Notes: a model not told the origin generated them from the letters alone. A stretch of 64,000 nucleotides of DNA from Actinoplanes cyaneus (GCF_016862095.1 NZ_BOMH01000024.1:62001-126000), one strand, 5' to 3'; shown: positions 8,063 through 16,392, numbered from the stretch's first letter. Made by a program: numbers and translations.

Positions 8063-8968
8063 ATGCAATTGGATCTGAACCTGCTGACCGTGCTCGACGC
8101 GCTCCTGGAGGAGGGCGGCGTGGCAGGCGCGGCGCAGCGGCTGCGGCTCTCCTCCCCCGCGGTCAGTCGCAGCCTCGGCCGCCTGCGCCGGCTCACCGGC
8201 GACGACATCCTGGTGCGCACCGGGCGGGGCATGACCCCGACGCCGTACGCGATCGCCGTCCGCGAACAGGTCGGTGACCTGCTGCGTCAGGCCCAGAGTG
8301 TGCTCGCGCCGAGCCGCGAGCTGGACCTGGCCGGGCTCGACCGGGTGTTCACCCTGCAGTGCCACGACATGCTGGCGACCGCACTCGCCCCGCCGCTGCT
8401 GGCCACCGTGGTCACGGAGGCGCCCGGGGTCCGGCTGCGGTTCCTGCCGGAGGCCGCCGTGGACACCGACGAGCTGCGGCACGGCCGGGTCGACCTGGAG
8501 ATCGGGGCAGACGTTCCCACGCTGCCGGAGATCCGGCACGCGACCGTCGGGCACGATCAGTTCGTCCTGGTGATGCGCCGGCACCATCCGTACGCGCAAA
8601 GCCCTGGTCTCGAACAATTCGCGGCGCACCCGCACGTGCTGATCTCGCGCCGCGGGCGGCTGACCGACCCCGTCGACGCGATCCTGGAGTCGCACGGGCT
8701 GCGGCGGCGGGTCCTCGCCGCCGTCGGCACCGCGGCGACCGCGGCGAGCATCATCGCGGGCAGCGACGCCGTGCTGATCGCGCCGGAGCTGACCTGGCGG
8801 CCGCTGCAGACCGCGTTCGACCTGGTCAGCGCGCCGCTACCGATCACCTTGCCGGGCGCGCCGATCACCTGCGGATGGCATCAGCGCTACGAGACCGACC
8901 CGGCCCACGCCTGGCTGCGCGAGCGGGTCCGCGACGCGTTCACGACGGTGCTGGGCCGCGGTTCGTAG
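8063..8968 (+). CDS. LysR-family transcriptional regulator
   Basis: 301 residues. An N-terminal winged helix-turn-helix (LDLNLLTVLDALLEEGGVAGAAQRLRLSSPAVSRSLGRLRRLTGDDILVR) is followed by the LysR effector domain. The segment LDRVFTLQCHDMLATALAPPLL begins the effector domain and IIAGSDAVLIAPEL sits near the second subdomain. The standard length of about 300 residues is kept. It is divergent from the two-gene unit at 6612-7996 with only 66 bp between starts, the classic arrangement for LysR control of the neighbouring operon and itself. The effector is unknown. Confidence 0.92.
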   Translation: MQLDLNLLTVLDALLEEGGVAGAAQRLRLSSPAVSRSLGRLRRLTGDDILVRTGRGMTPTPYAIAVREQVGDLLRQAQSVLAPSRELDLAGLDRVFTLQCHDMLATALAPPLLATVVTEAPGVRLRFLPEAAVDTDELRHGRVDLEIGADVPTLPEIRHATVGHDQFVLVMRRHHPYAQSPGLEQFAAHPHVLISRRGRLTDPVDAILESHGLRRRVLAAVGTAATAASIIAGSDAVLIAPELTWRPLQTAFDLVSAPLPITLPGAPITCGWHQRYETDPAHAWLRERVRDAFTTVLGRGS

Positions 8969-8997
8969 CACGGCCGCGGCCAGGGCCACGCCGCACC

Positions 8998-9354
8998 TTA
9001 TGCGGTGGCCTCGCGGACCGCCTCGTCGAGGGTCGGGTGCATGCTCAGCATCCGGCTCATGTTGATCACCGTGAGCGCCTGCAGCACGATCCCCCGCGCC
9101 CCCGCCACAGACACCGCGCCGCCGCGCGCGGCCACCCGCCGATGCAGGCGGAACAGCAGGTTGATGCCGGCCGAGTCACAGAACGTCACGCCGGACAGGT
9201 CGACGATCAGCCGGCACCCGTCGGCGTCCAGCGGCGGCTCGGCCGCCTCGGCGAGCGCCGGGCTGCTGTCGCGGTCGATCTCACCGATCGGGGTCAGCAC
9301 GGTCACCGCGGGGGCCACCTGCTCGACGCTCACGCTCAGGTATTGCTCGCTCAT
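8998..9354 (-). CDS. STAS-domain anti-sigma factor antagonist
   Basis: The 118-residue protein is a single STAS domain. VTVLTPIGEIDRDSSPAL is the first strand-turn and LIVDLSGVTFCDSAGINLLF is the signature, with Ser61 at the phosphorylation position used by SpoIIAA/RsbV proteins. Dephosphorylated antagonists bind and inhibit an anti-sigma kinase. Its ATG overlaps the TGA of the SpoIIE-type phosphatase by one base, which strongly suggests that the phosphatase acts on it. No RsbW/SpoIIAB-type kinase or sigma factor is nearby, so the target must be encoded elsewhere. Confidence 0.9.
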   Translation of the reverse strand: MSEQYLSVSVEQVAPAVTVLTPIGEIDRDSSPALAEAAEPPLDADGCRLIVDLSGVTFCDSAGINLLFRLHRRVAARGGAVSVAGARGIVLQALTVINMSRMLSMHPTLDEAVREATA

Positions 9355-10562
9355 CAGCCGCTCTCCTCGTCGGGGGCGGTCTGTCCCGCTTTGGGTAGCG
9401 TATTACGCGCGGCCGCCGCCGACCATTCGACCATCAGCAGGGTCGCGTCGTCGTCCGGGGTCGCCCCCTGATGATCGATGACCGCGTGCGCGAGCCGGCG
9501 CAGGGTCTCCGGCGCCGGCAGCCCGTCCGCCGCATGCCGCCCCACCAGGCCGACCAGCCGGTCCAACCCGAACCGCTCGCCGTCCGCGGTCCGGGCCTCG
9601 GTGACCCCGTCGGTGTAGAGCAGCAGGCGGTCCCCCGGCTCGAGGGACTCCTGACCGACCCGTACGTCGTCGTCCGCCAGGCCCAGCGGCAGGCGGCGGC
9701 CGTGCGGGATCTCCCGGACCAGCCGGCCACCGCGCACCAGCAGCGGCTCGGGATGACCGGCGTTGACATAGCGCAGCGCACCGGTGTCGAGCCGCATCTC
9801 GGCGAGCACGGCGGTGACGAACCGGCCCTCCGGGAACTGCTCGGTCAGCGCCCGGTCCGCGGTTCGTGCCTGCTCCAGCAGATCCGCACCGTTGCGGCGG
9901 GCGGCCCGGACAGCGGAGATCGCGACGGCGCAGGCCACTCCCGCCGTCATCCCCTTGCCGACCGCGTCGAGGATCACCAGGTGCGCGGTGTCGCCCTCCA
10001 GGGAGTAGTCGAAGCCGTCGCCACCCACGTCGTAGCAGGGTTGCAGCACGGCGCTGACCGCCGCCCGGTCACAGCTCGCGGTCAGCGGCGGGACCAGCCG
10101 CCACACCAGCTCGGCGGCCGGGGTGACCGGCTGCGAGCGCCGGGCCCGCTCGAGGTGATCGCCCCGCGCCGAGATGGCCGAGACGAGGTGCCCGACCAGG
10201 CCTGCGACCAGCTCGCACCGGGCCGGCGGGAGATCCTCCCCGGCGAACTCCATGACGCCGAGCCGATCCGTGCCGTCGACCATCGGCACCCACCACCGGT
10301 CGCCCTCGCCACGGATCGAGACGACCCGGGCGAACGCCCGGCCGGCCAGCGAACTGTCCACCGGCAGCGGCTCCGGAGCCGGTCTGCCGGCCTCGGGCAG
10401 GGCACGCAGGGTGACCTGCTCGTAGTCGACCAGCCAGATTCGGCTGCGCACGCCGATCCCGGCCAGCACGGCGCCGACCGTCGCGGCGAGGCCGTCGGGT
10501 CGTACGAGATGCGCGGCGCCCAGAAGGTCCTGGAGCGCCCGGAACCATCGTGTCTCGTCCAT
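9354..10562 (-). CDS. SpoIIE/RsbU-type PP2C serine phosphatase with N-terminal sensor-like domain
   Basis: 402 residues from MDETRWFRALQDLLG. Residues 10-140 look like a GAF-type sensor (SRIWLVDYEQVTLRAL, WWVPMVDGTDRLGVMEF). Residues about 170-385 are a PP2C/SpoIIE domain: CYDVGGDGFDY and HLVILDAVGKGMTAG hold the metal-binding Asp/Gly pairs, then RYVNAGHPEPLLVRGG, LLLYTDGVTEAR and a closing PDDDATLLMVEW. These enzymes dephosphorylate STAS antagonists, and one is encoded directly downstream with a TGATG overlap. No membrane segment is seen, so it is probably cytoplasmic. The input to the sensor domain is unknown. Confidence 0.9.
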   Translation of the reverse strand: MDETRWFRALQDLLGAAHLVRPDGLAATVGAVLAGIGVRSRIWLVDYEQVTLRALPEAGRPAPEPLPVDSSLAGRAFARVVSIRGEGDRWWVPMVDGTDRLGVMEFAGEDLPPARCELVAGLVGHLVSAISARGDHLERARRSQPVTPAAELVWRLVPPLTASCDRAAVSAVLQPCYDVGGDGFDYSLEGDTAHLVILDAVGKGMTAGVACAVAISAVRAARRNGADLLEQARTADRALTEQFPEGRFVTAVLAEMRLDTGALRYVNAGHPEPLLVRGGRLVREIPHGRRLPLGLADDDVRVGQESLEPGDRLLLYTDGVTEARTADGERFGLDRLVGLVGRHAADGLPAPETLRRLAHAVIDHQGATPDDDATLLMVEWSAAAARNTLPKAGQTAPDEESG

Positions 10563-10639
10563 GGCGGGATCCCGGTGGTGAGGTGCGGCTGCTGACGGGT
10601 ATGTCCCTGCCGGTTTCCCCTGATCACCGGAGGCGACAC

Positions 10640-11129
10640 ATGACCGTGGGCATCGAAACAGCGCTGCGCCGGGAGATGGACGGCGTCGTCGCCGACCTGA
10701 AACGGCTCGTCCGCATTCCGGGGCTCGCGTTCGACGGTTCCGACCACGCGCACCTCGACCGGTCGGCGTCACTCGTCGCCGAGCTGCTCAGCGGCTGCGC
10801 CTGTGCGCCCACCTCCACGACCACGCCCCGCGAGGCGTGCGGCTGCCGGTCAACCGTACGTCATCGACACGACCTGTCAGGCGTACGACGCGCCGCCCTG
10901 ACCACCCGCCTGGGACGGCACCGCGCCGGTGGAGATCGGCATCGGCGGGTCGATCCCGTGCGTGGCCACCTTCGAGCGCCGGTTCCAGGAGGCGGCGCTG
11001 CTGGTCACCGGCATCGAGGACCCGTACTGCCGTGCACACGGCCCGGACGAAAGCCTGCACCTGGCCGACTTCACCCGGACCTGCCTCGCCGAAGCGCTGC
11101 TGCTGGGCCGGCTCGGCGGCGTCCTTTGA
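10640..11129 (+). pseudogene. M20-family dipeptidase remnant, internally deleted and frameshifted
   Basis: A good start (ATG at 10640 after GGAGG) opens VADLKRLVRIPGLAFDGSDH and LDRSASLVAELL, the N-terminus of an M20 dipeptidase. After about 52 residues the match jumps straight to C-terminal family text in other frames. LCAHLHDHAPRGVRLPV (from 10801) is in the second frame. QPYVIDTTCQAYDAPP (from 10851) is in a third frame, followed by an in-frame TGA at 10899-10901. WDGTAPVEIGIGGSIP and then GIEDPYCRAHGPDESLHLA run to the stop at 11127-11129. Roughly 300 residues, including the metal-binding centre, are missing. It is a dead gene with an intact start region. The tail overlaps the 3' end of the SDR gene on the other strand. 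Confidence 0.85.
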
Positions 11130-12171
11130 CGGCCTCCGCGTCCGGTGACGGCGGTGCGAACACGTTGCCCGGGTGCGGGCCGACCTTCTCCCGGGACAGT
11201 CCGGCGAGCCGCATCAACGGGCCGACCAGCACGTCGTACAGCGCCGGGGTGGCGACGAAGCCGAACAGGATGAGCTTGTTCGCGGCGCCGACGTTCACCG
11301 TCCCCCGCGGGTGGCGAGCACAGCGGACGATGGCCGCCGCCGCCTTCTCCGCCCTGTCGATCGGGGGCGGTGGACGGCCGATGCGCCCCGCGAAGTTCGC
11401 GGCGTTGCGGTAGATCGGCGTGTCCACGGCGCCCGGCGAGACCAGGCACACGTGGATGCCGGGAGCGTCGCGGGTCTCCAGCCGCAACGCCCGGACCAGC
11501 GCGCGCAGGCCCCACTTACTGGTGACGTACGAACTCGTGTACGGCGTGACGACCGTCCCCAGCAGCGACCCGCCGAAGATCAGGACCCCGCGTCCCCGTT
11601 GCCGGAACCGTGCCAGCGCCACCCGGGCCACTGTCGCCGCGCCGAGCAGGTCGGTGGTCACCACCTGGTCGAACACGTCGGCGGGCACGTCCTCGAACCG
11701 CCCGTAGGCCATCACCGCGGCGGTGTGCACCCAGACGTCGATGCGATCCCCGGCCGCGGCGGCCACCGCCTCGATGGTGTCCGGCCGGGTTACGTCCGCG
11801 ACCACGACCGTCACTCCGCCCTCGGCCTCGCCAGGCCCTCCCGCCTCCGCGCCGGCCCGCGCCACCGCACCCGAGTCGACCCCCGGAACCGCGCCCGTGC
11901 CGGCCCGCGTCGCCACACCCATGCCAGGCCGCGCCGCCGTGCCCGCGCCAGGCCGCGCCGCCACACCCGTGCCAGGCCGCGCCACCTTGCCCGCACCAGG
12001 CCGCGCCACCGCGCCCGATTCCGCCCTGGCGGCCCGGCATTCGGCGGCAACCTCCTCCAGCGCCGGCCCGGAGCGGGAGGAAAGCACCAACCTCGCCCCC
12101 GCCCGCGCGAAGGCGAGCGCAGCGGCCCGCCCCACTCCGCTCGATGCCCCGGTGATCACCACGGTTTCCAC
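11071..12171 (-). CDS. SDR-family oxidoreductase with an in-frame repeat insertion
   Basis: About 366 residues. The GTG at 12171 places VVITGASSGVGRAAALAF near the N-terminus as in typical SDRs; an in-frame GTG at 12243 would add 24 residues. TGASSGVG binds NAD(P), HTAAVMA replaces the usual NAAG, and SSYVTSKWGL holds the catalytic Ser-Tyr-Lys. Between the second helix and the next strand, where SDRs have a short loop, about 60 residues of Ala/Arg/Pro/Gly repeats are inserted (ARPGxGxA units, DNA 11885-12028). The C-terminal RAGPAAALRRGRSG tail is low complexity. The 3' end overlaps the M20 remnant by 59 bp. The substrate is unknown. Confidence 0.8.
   Translation of the reverse strand: METVVITGASSGVGRAAALAFARAGARLVLSSRSGPALEEVAAECRAARAESGAVARPGAGKVARPGTGVAARPGAGTAARPGMGVATRAGTGAVPGVDSGAVARAGAEAGGPGEAEGGVTVVVADVTRPDTIEAVAAAAGDRIDVWVHTAAVMAYGRFEDVPADVFDQVVTTDLLGAATVARVALARFRQRGRGVLIFGGSLLGTVVTPYTSSYVTSKWGLRALVRALRLETRDAPGIHVCLVSPGAVDTPIYRNAANFAGRIGRPPPPIDRAEKAAAAIVRCARHPRGTVNVGAANKLILFGFVATPALYDVLVGPLMRLAGLSREKVGPHPGNVFAPPSPDAEAVKGRRRAGPAAALRRGRSG
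11885..12028. repeat. 24-bp tandem repeat array inside the SDR gene
   Basis: Five head-to-tail 24-base units start at 11885, 11909, 11933, 11957 and 11981, each ending in CCGGCCCGC or CCAGGCCGC, with a decayed sixth unit to 12028. The period is a multiple of three, so the frame is kept and the array adds eight-residue ARPGxGxA units to the SDR. Confidence 0.9.
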
Positions 12172-12222
12172 GGCGAGGAGGTACCCCCGCCGCGCCACCC
12201 CAACCGAACCTGCGCCGAGCCG

Positions 12223-12325
12223 CCGAAGAAAAGCACCGCCCACTCAGCCGAAGGAACATTCCACCGCCCACACGCGAGGAAGAGTTCCACCACCAAGAGG
12301 GCGAAGAAAAGCTCCACCACCCCGG
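12223..12325. repeat. four degenerate copies of a ~27-bp repeat
   Basis: Copies begin near 12223, 12248, 12275 and 12302 and share the pattern CGA-AGAAAAG/AACATT-C-CACC-CC. They lie just upstream of the SDR gene in otherwise gene-free DNA. The purine-rich half makes this patch less GC-rich than its surroundings. No protein reading is convincing. Confidence 0.6.
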
Positions 12326-12426
12326 ATAAAGGAAACCTCCAGGCGCCACGACCGAGGTCGAGGGCGTCCAGTTTCATGGGCCACGACACGGTCGGCGGCG
12401 CCACAAGACGATGACAGCCGCGGATA

Positions 12427-12925
12427 GTGGCAGCGGCAGCGCACGGGCTGCGGGCGGGGGCGGCGGCAACGGCAGCGGCAGCGGCAGCGGCAGCGGCAGC
12501 GCACGGCCAGCATCCACGGCAGCGCACGGCAGGGCGGCAGCGCACGGCCGGCGCCTCACGGGCGGCGCACGGCGGGCAGCAGCGGAGGGCCCGCATCACG
12601 GGCGGCGCACGGCGGGCGGCAGCGCACGGGCTGCGGGCGGACGGGCGGCAGCGGCAGCGCACGGCAGGCGGCAGCGGACCGCTGGCATCATCCGCAGCGC
12701 ACGGCGGGCGGCAGCGCACGGGGCTGCGGGCGGACGGGCGGCATCACGGCAGCTCACGGGAGGCAGCAGCGGCGGCGGGCGGCAGCGGGCAGAGCAGCGG
12801 CGGGCGGGGACGGCAGCGGACAGGGCGGAGTGGGCGGGGCGGCGGCGGGCGGGGACGGCAGCGGACAGGGCGGCGGCGGGCAGGGGCGGCAGCGGACAGG
12901 GCGGCAGCGGGCGGGGCGGCGGGGT
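12427..12925. repeat. GC-rich low-complexity repeat desert
   Basis: About 500 bp made of reshuffled short words (GGCAGCGCACGG, GCGGGCGGCAG, GGACGGCAGCGGACAGGGC) with no fixed period. Open frames exist on both strands only because stop codons are rare in such sequence. Their translations are Ala/Gly/Arg or Arg/Cys/Pro monotony without domains or ribosome sites. Together with 12172-12426 this is the only stretch over 300 bp without a gene. It separates the SDR gene from the GlxA-type regulator. Confidence 0.75.
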
Positions 12926-13882
12926 TTACGGGATGGGGCGGAAAGCTTCGCGATAGGCCTCGGGGGTCACGCCGCGGGCCCGGCGGAAGTGCCGGCGCAG
13001 GGTGTCCGGGCTGCCGAAACCCGAGCGCCGGGCCACCGACGCGACGGTGGCGCCGTCGCGCTCCAGGAGCTCCTCGGCGCGGCGGATGCGCTGGTCCCGT
13101 ACCCAGGAAGCCGGGGTCGTCCCGGTCGCCGCGGTGAAATGGCGGATGAAGGTGCGCGCGGACATCGCGGCCCGCCCGGCGAGCGCCTCCACCGAGAGGT
13201 CCTCGGCCAGGTGCTCCACCGCCCAGTCGAGCAGTTCCGCGAGGCCGGGCCCGGCGTGGGTGGCCGGCACCGGCGTCCGGGCGAACTGCGCCTGCCCGCC
13301 GCTGCGGTGCGGCGGCACGACCATCTCGCGAGCGACCCGGTTGGCCACCGCCGCCCCGAACTCGCGCCTGATCAGATGCAGGCACAGGTCGATGGCCGCG
13401 GACGACCCGGCGCTGGTCGCGACCGGTCCGTCGACGATGTAGATCGGGTCCGGGTCGACGGTCACCGCGGGGAAGCGCCGGGCCAGTTCGGCCGCCGACG
13501 ACCAGTGGGTGGTCGCCCGCCGCCCGTCGAGCAGCCCGGTCGCCGCGACCGGGAACGCGCCGGTGCACAGCGCCGCCACTGTCGCGCCGCGGCCGGCCGC
13601 CCGGTGCAGCGCCGCGGTCAGCTGCTCGCCGGGCGGCTCCACCATGGGCGACGCGCCGGTCACGATGATCAGGTCGGCGCTGTCGAGGCGTCGCAGGTCG
13701 TGGCTGGGCACGATCGTGAAGCCGGAGGACGTGCGCATCGGCTCGCACCGCTGGGCGCAGACCGCGTACTCGTACCGGGGCAGGCCGGACCCGGCCGGGG
13801 TCAGCCCGAAGATCTCGCTCGTCACGCCCAGCTCGAAGGCGGGCACCGGCTCGGCCACCACGACCGCGACGTCGGTCAGCAC
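12926..13882 (-). CDS. GlxA-family transcriptional regulator (DJ-1/PfpI + AraC domains)
   Basis: 318 residues from a GTG at 13882; an ATG slightly upstream is out of frame. Residues 1-170 form a DJ-1/PfpI-like domain (LTDVAVVVAEPVPAFELGV, ADLIIVTGASP, and VAALCTGAFPVAATGLLDGR with the Cys of the nucleophile elbow). Residues 205-318 are an AraC helix-turn-helix pair (LSVEALAGRAAMSARTFIRH, then VASVARRSGFGSPDTLRRHF). GlxA-type proteins sense small amides or amines, but the ligand cannot be deduced here. The EamA permease gene starts 69 bp away on the other strand and is the likely regulatory target. Confidence 0.9.
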   Translation of the reverse strand: MLTDVAVVVAEPVPAFELGVTSEIFGLTPAGSGLPRYEYAVCAQRCEPMRTSSGFTIVPSHDLRRLDSADLIIVTGASPMVEPPGEQLTAALHRAAGRGATVAALCTGAFPVAATGLLDGRRATTHWSSAAELARRFPAVTVDPDPIYIVDGPVATSAGSSAAIDLCLHLIRREFGAAVANRVAREMVVPPHRSGGQAQFARTPVPATHAGPGLAELLDWAVEHLAEDLSVEALAGRAAMSARTFIRHFTAATGTTPASWVRDQRIRRAEELLERDGATVASVARRSGFGSPDTLRRHFRRARGVTPEAYREAFRPIP

Positions 13883-13951
13883 GGCCCCAGCATGGCACGA
13901 ACTGCGGCATGCGTGGCAGAACTGCCGTCCGCCCACGGGTACGTGCGGGTC

Positions 13952-14959
13952 ATGAGCTTCGGAGGACCACTTCTCATCGTGTACGTCGTGTGGGGTTCCA
14001 CCTATCTCGCGCAGAAGGTGGGCCTGGCCGGCATCCCGCCGCTGACACTGAACGCGGTGCGCTTCCTGATCGCCGGGGCGCTGCTGTTGGCGTACTGCCG
14101 ACTGCGGCGGATGCCGCTGCCCGGAAGGCGGCAGTGGCGGGCCGGGGCGCTCCAGGGTCTGCTGCTGCCGGCCGCCGGAACCGGTGGCGCCGCGTGGGCC
14201 GAGCAGGAACTTTCCTCCGGGATCACCGCGTTGTTCCTGGCCACGATTCCGCTGTGGATCGTGGTGGGCCGCCGGTTCGCCGACCGGGAGCGGATCTCCT
14301 GGCCGGTCGCCACCGGGATCCTCGCCGGGATCGGCGGTGTCGTCGTGCTGGCCCGGCCGGAGGGGACGGGCAGCACGGTGAGCATCGCCGTCGCCCTGGG
14401 CGCGGCGCTGTGCTGGGGGCTGGGCTCGGTCTGGGCCGGTCACCTGTCGCTGCCGCGGCCGGCGTTGATGGCCAGCGCCGTGGAGATGCTCTGCGCCGGG
14501 GCGATCCTCACGGTCCTGGCCGCGGTCTCCGGCGAGCTCGGCCGGGTGGAGCTGGTTCCACGGTCGGTGCTCGCGCTCGCGTATCTCGTGGTGTTCGGCA
14601 GCATCGTCGCGTACACGGCGTACACCTGGCTGCTGGAGAACGTCGCGCCGCGCGTCGCCGGCACCTACGCGTTCGTGAACCCGGTCGTCGCGGTCCTGCT
14701 CGGCTGGTGGCTGCTCGGCGAGCCGCTCACCGCGCGGATGCTGGCCGCCACGGTGCTCATCGCGATCGGAGTCGCCCTGATCGTCCTGGCTCCGGGTGCA
14801 CGACCAGATTCCGGATCAACTTCTCATTCGCGTACGTCGGCCGGCCCGCCCGTGACCGGCAACCCGGCCGCCAGCCAGGCTTCCACGCCGCCGGCCAGGT
14901 CGGTCGCCCGGTGCAGTCCGATCGACCGCAGGCTCGCGGCGGCCAGGCTGGACGAGTAG
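13952..14959 (+). CDS. EamA/DMT-family membrane transporter
   Basis: 335 residues with about ten hydrophobic helices in two EamA halves. The first opens LLIVYVVWGSTYLAQKVGL, and the second includes VALGAALCWGLGSVWAGHL and YAFVNPVVAVLLGWWLLGEP, a strong family signature. MSFGG at 13952 was taken as start because it leads directly into helix 1; an in-frame ATG at 13892 would add 20 residues. Family members export amino acids, metabolites or drugs. The last 45 residues after VLAPGARPD are hydrophilic, not family-like, and overlap the rhodanese gene antisense by 136 bp. This suggests loss of the original stop codon. Confidence 0.88.
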   Translation: MSFGGPLLIVYVVWGSTYLAQKVGLAGIPPLTLNAVRFLIAGALLLAYCRLRRMPLPGRRQWRAGALQGLLLPAAGTGGAAWAEQELSSGITALFLATIPLWIVVGRRFADRERISWPVATGILAGIGGVVVLARPEGTGSTVSIAVALGAALCWGLGSVWAGHLSLPRPALMASAVEMLCAGAILTVLAAVSGELGRVELVPRSVLALAYLVVFGSIVAYTAYTWLLENVAPRVAGTYAFVNPVVAVLLGWWLLGEPLTARMLAATVLIAIGVALIVLAPGARPDSGSTSHSRTSAGPPVTGNPAASQASTPPARSVARCSPIDRRLAAARLDE

Positions 14960-15234
14960 CCCTGGCGGCAGACGACGACGATCTGCACGTCGTAGCAGGT
15001 CGCCTCGGGGATCCGGTTCTCCGAGGCCGGGTCGAGCCGCCACTCCAGCACGGTCCGGTCGATCACGATCGCGCCCGGGAGATCGCCCTGCCGGGCCCGC
15101 TGCCGGTCGGTGCGGGTGTCGATCAGCAGCGCGCCACCGGTCATCGCCGCCCACGTCTCGTGCGGGTCCAGTCGCCGCATCCCGGCCCGAGCCTGTTCCA
15201 GCAGCGCGTCCACGCCGCCTGTCACCGTCGTCAC
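14824..15234 (-). CDS. rhodanese-like sulfurtransferase domain protein
   Basis: A 136-residue single rhodanese domain from GTG at 15234. ALLIDTRTDRQRARQGDLPGAIVIDR is the CH2A-like first motif, and VVVCRQGYSSSLAA is the active-site loop with the catalytic Cys in C-R-x-G-x-x-S form. DLAGGVEAWLAAGLPV closes the domain. Such proteins transfer sulfur from thiosulfate or persulfide donors. It is encoded tail-to-tail with the EamA gene and overlaps its 3' end. The zinc dehydrogenase gene starts 34 bp away in the opposite direction, so the two share a small divergent control region. Confidence 0.88.
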   Translation of the reverse strand: MTTVTGGVDALLEQARAGMRRLDPHETWAAMTGGALLIDTRTDRQRARQGDLPGAIVIDRTVLEWRLDPASENRIPEATCYDVQIVVVCRQGYSSSLAAASLRSIGLHRATDLAGGVEAWLAAGLPVTGGPADVRE

Positions 15235-15268
15235 CGGTTGATCATGCCTCGTTTGGCAGGATGGTGCC

Positions 15269-16309
15269 GTGCGAGCCGTGGTGATCGATGCTGTCCGAGC
15301 CCTGCCCGAGGTCCGCGAGGTGCCGGAGCCGGTCGCGCCGCCCGGCGGTGTGGTCGTGCGGGTGATGGCGACCGGGTTGTGCCGCAGCGACTGGCACGGC
15401 TGGGCCGGGCACGACGACGACATCACGTTCCCGCACGTGCCCGGGCACGAGCTGGCCGGCGTGGTGGCGGAGGTCGGTGAGGGCGTCGAGCGGTGGCGGG
15501 CGGGCGACCGGGTGACGGTCCCGTTCGTGTGCGCGTGCGGCCGGTGCGAGTGGTGCCGGGCCGGGAACGGGCAGGTCTGCCCCGACCAGGAGCAGCCGGG
15601 CTTCACCCACTGGGGTTCGTTCGCCGAGCTGGTGGCCCTGCATGCCGCCGACACGAACCTGGTCGCGCTGCCCGAGCAGGTGGGCTACGCGACAGCGGCG
15701 AGCCTCGGCTGCCGGTTCGCCACGGCGTACCGGGCTCTCGCGGGACGGGCCCGGGTCACCGCGGGCGAGTGGGTGACGGTGGTCGGCGCCGGCGGCGTCG
15801 GGCTGAGCGCCGTGATGATCGCCCGCGCGCTGGGCGGCCGCGCGATCGCTGTCGACCGGAACCCGGAGGCTCTCGCCGTCGCGTCCACGCTCGGCGCCGA
15901 GCACGTGATCCTGGCCGGCGGCACCGAGGTCCCGGCCGCGGTCGCGGAGCTGACCGGCGGTGGCAGCCACGTCGCGGTCGACGCGGTCGGCAGCGAGCAG
16001 ACCTGCTCGGACGCGATCCTGAGCCTGCGCCGCCGGGGCCGGCACGTGCAGGTGGGGCTGCTGCCACCGGTCGGCGGTCACCCGCGGGTGCCGATGGACC
16101 GGGTGATCGGCTGGGAGCTGGACGTGCTGGGCAGTCACGGGATGGCGGCCGCTGACTATCCGGCCATGATGGCCCTGATCGCGGACGGCTCGTTGCAGCC
16201 GCAGCGCCTGATCGAACGGACCGTGGGCCTGGCCGGGGCCGCGTCCATGCTGCCCGCTTTCGACCGGGCCACGGTCGCCGGCATGACGATGGTCGACCCG
16301 TCCCGCTGA
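15269..16309 (+). CDS. zinc-dependent medium-chain alcohol dehydrogenase
   Basis: 346 residues from GTG at 15269, preceded by GGCAGG. GLCRSDWHGW and PGHELAGVVAEVG contribute the catalytic-zinc Cys, His and Glu. CACGRCEWCRAGNGQVC holds the four structural-zinc Cys. VTVVGAGGVGLSAVMIA is the Rossmann NAD(P) loop, and AVDRNPEALAVA has the Asp that usually favours NAD. Fold and length are those of the GroES-like MDR family. The alcohol substrate is unknown. It may share a promoter region with the rhodanese gene. Confidence 0.92.
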   Translation: MRAVVIDAVRALPEVREVPEPVAPPGGVVVRVMATGLCRSDWHGWAGHDDDITFPHVPGHELAGVVAEVGEGVERWRAGDRVTVPFVCACGRCEWCRAGNGQVCPDQEQPGFTHWGSFAELVALHAADTNLVALPEQVGYATAASLGCRFATAYRALAGRARVTAGEWVTVVGAGGVGLSAVMIARALGGRAIAVDRNPEALAVASTLGAEHVILAGGTEVPAAVAELTGGGSHVAVDAVGSEQTCSDAILSLRRRGRHVQVGLLPPVGGHPRVPMDRVIGWELDVLGSHGMAAADYPAMMALIADGSLQPQRLIERTVGLAGAASMLPAFDRATVAGMTMVDPSR

Positions 16310-16392
16310 GGTACCGGAACCACCCGGCCGAACAGACGACATCGACACCGGCCTATTGACATCGCGACGCGCCGCGACGAACGCTGGGCGGC

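Noticed and set aside
11885..12028. Tandem 24-bp units as a CRISPR array
   Set aside because: Units are contiguous without spacers, lie inside a coding frame and have no cas genes nearby.
12427..13137. Ala/Gly/Arg-rich open frames in the repeat desert
   Set aside because: Monotonous translation from low-complexity DNA with no start signal or domain; the downstream part is the shadow of the GlxA-type regulator.
16356..16361. TTGACA as -35 of the GH31 gene
   Set aside because: No acceptable -10 hexamer lies 15-20 bp downstream, so I do not call a promoter.
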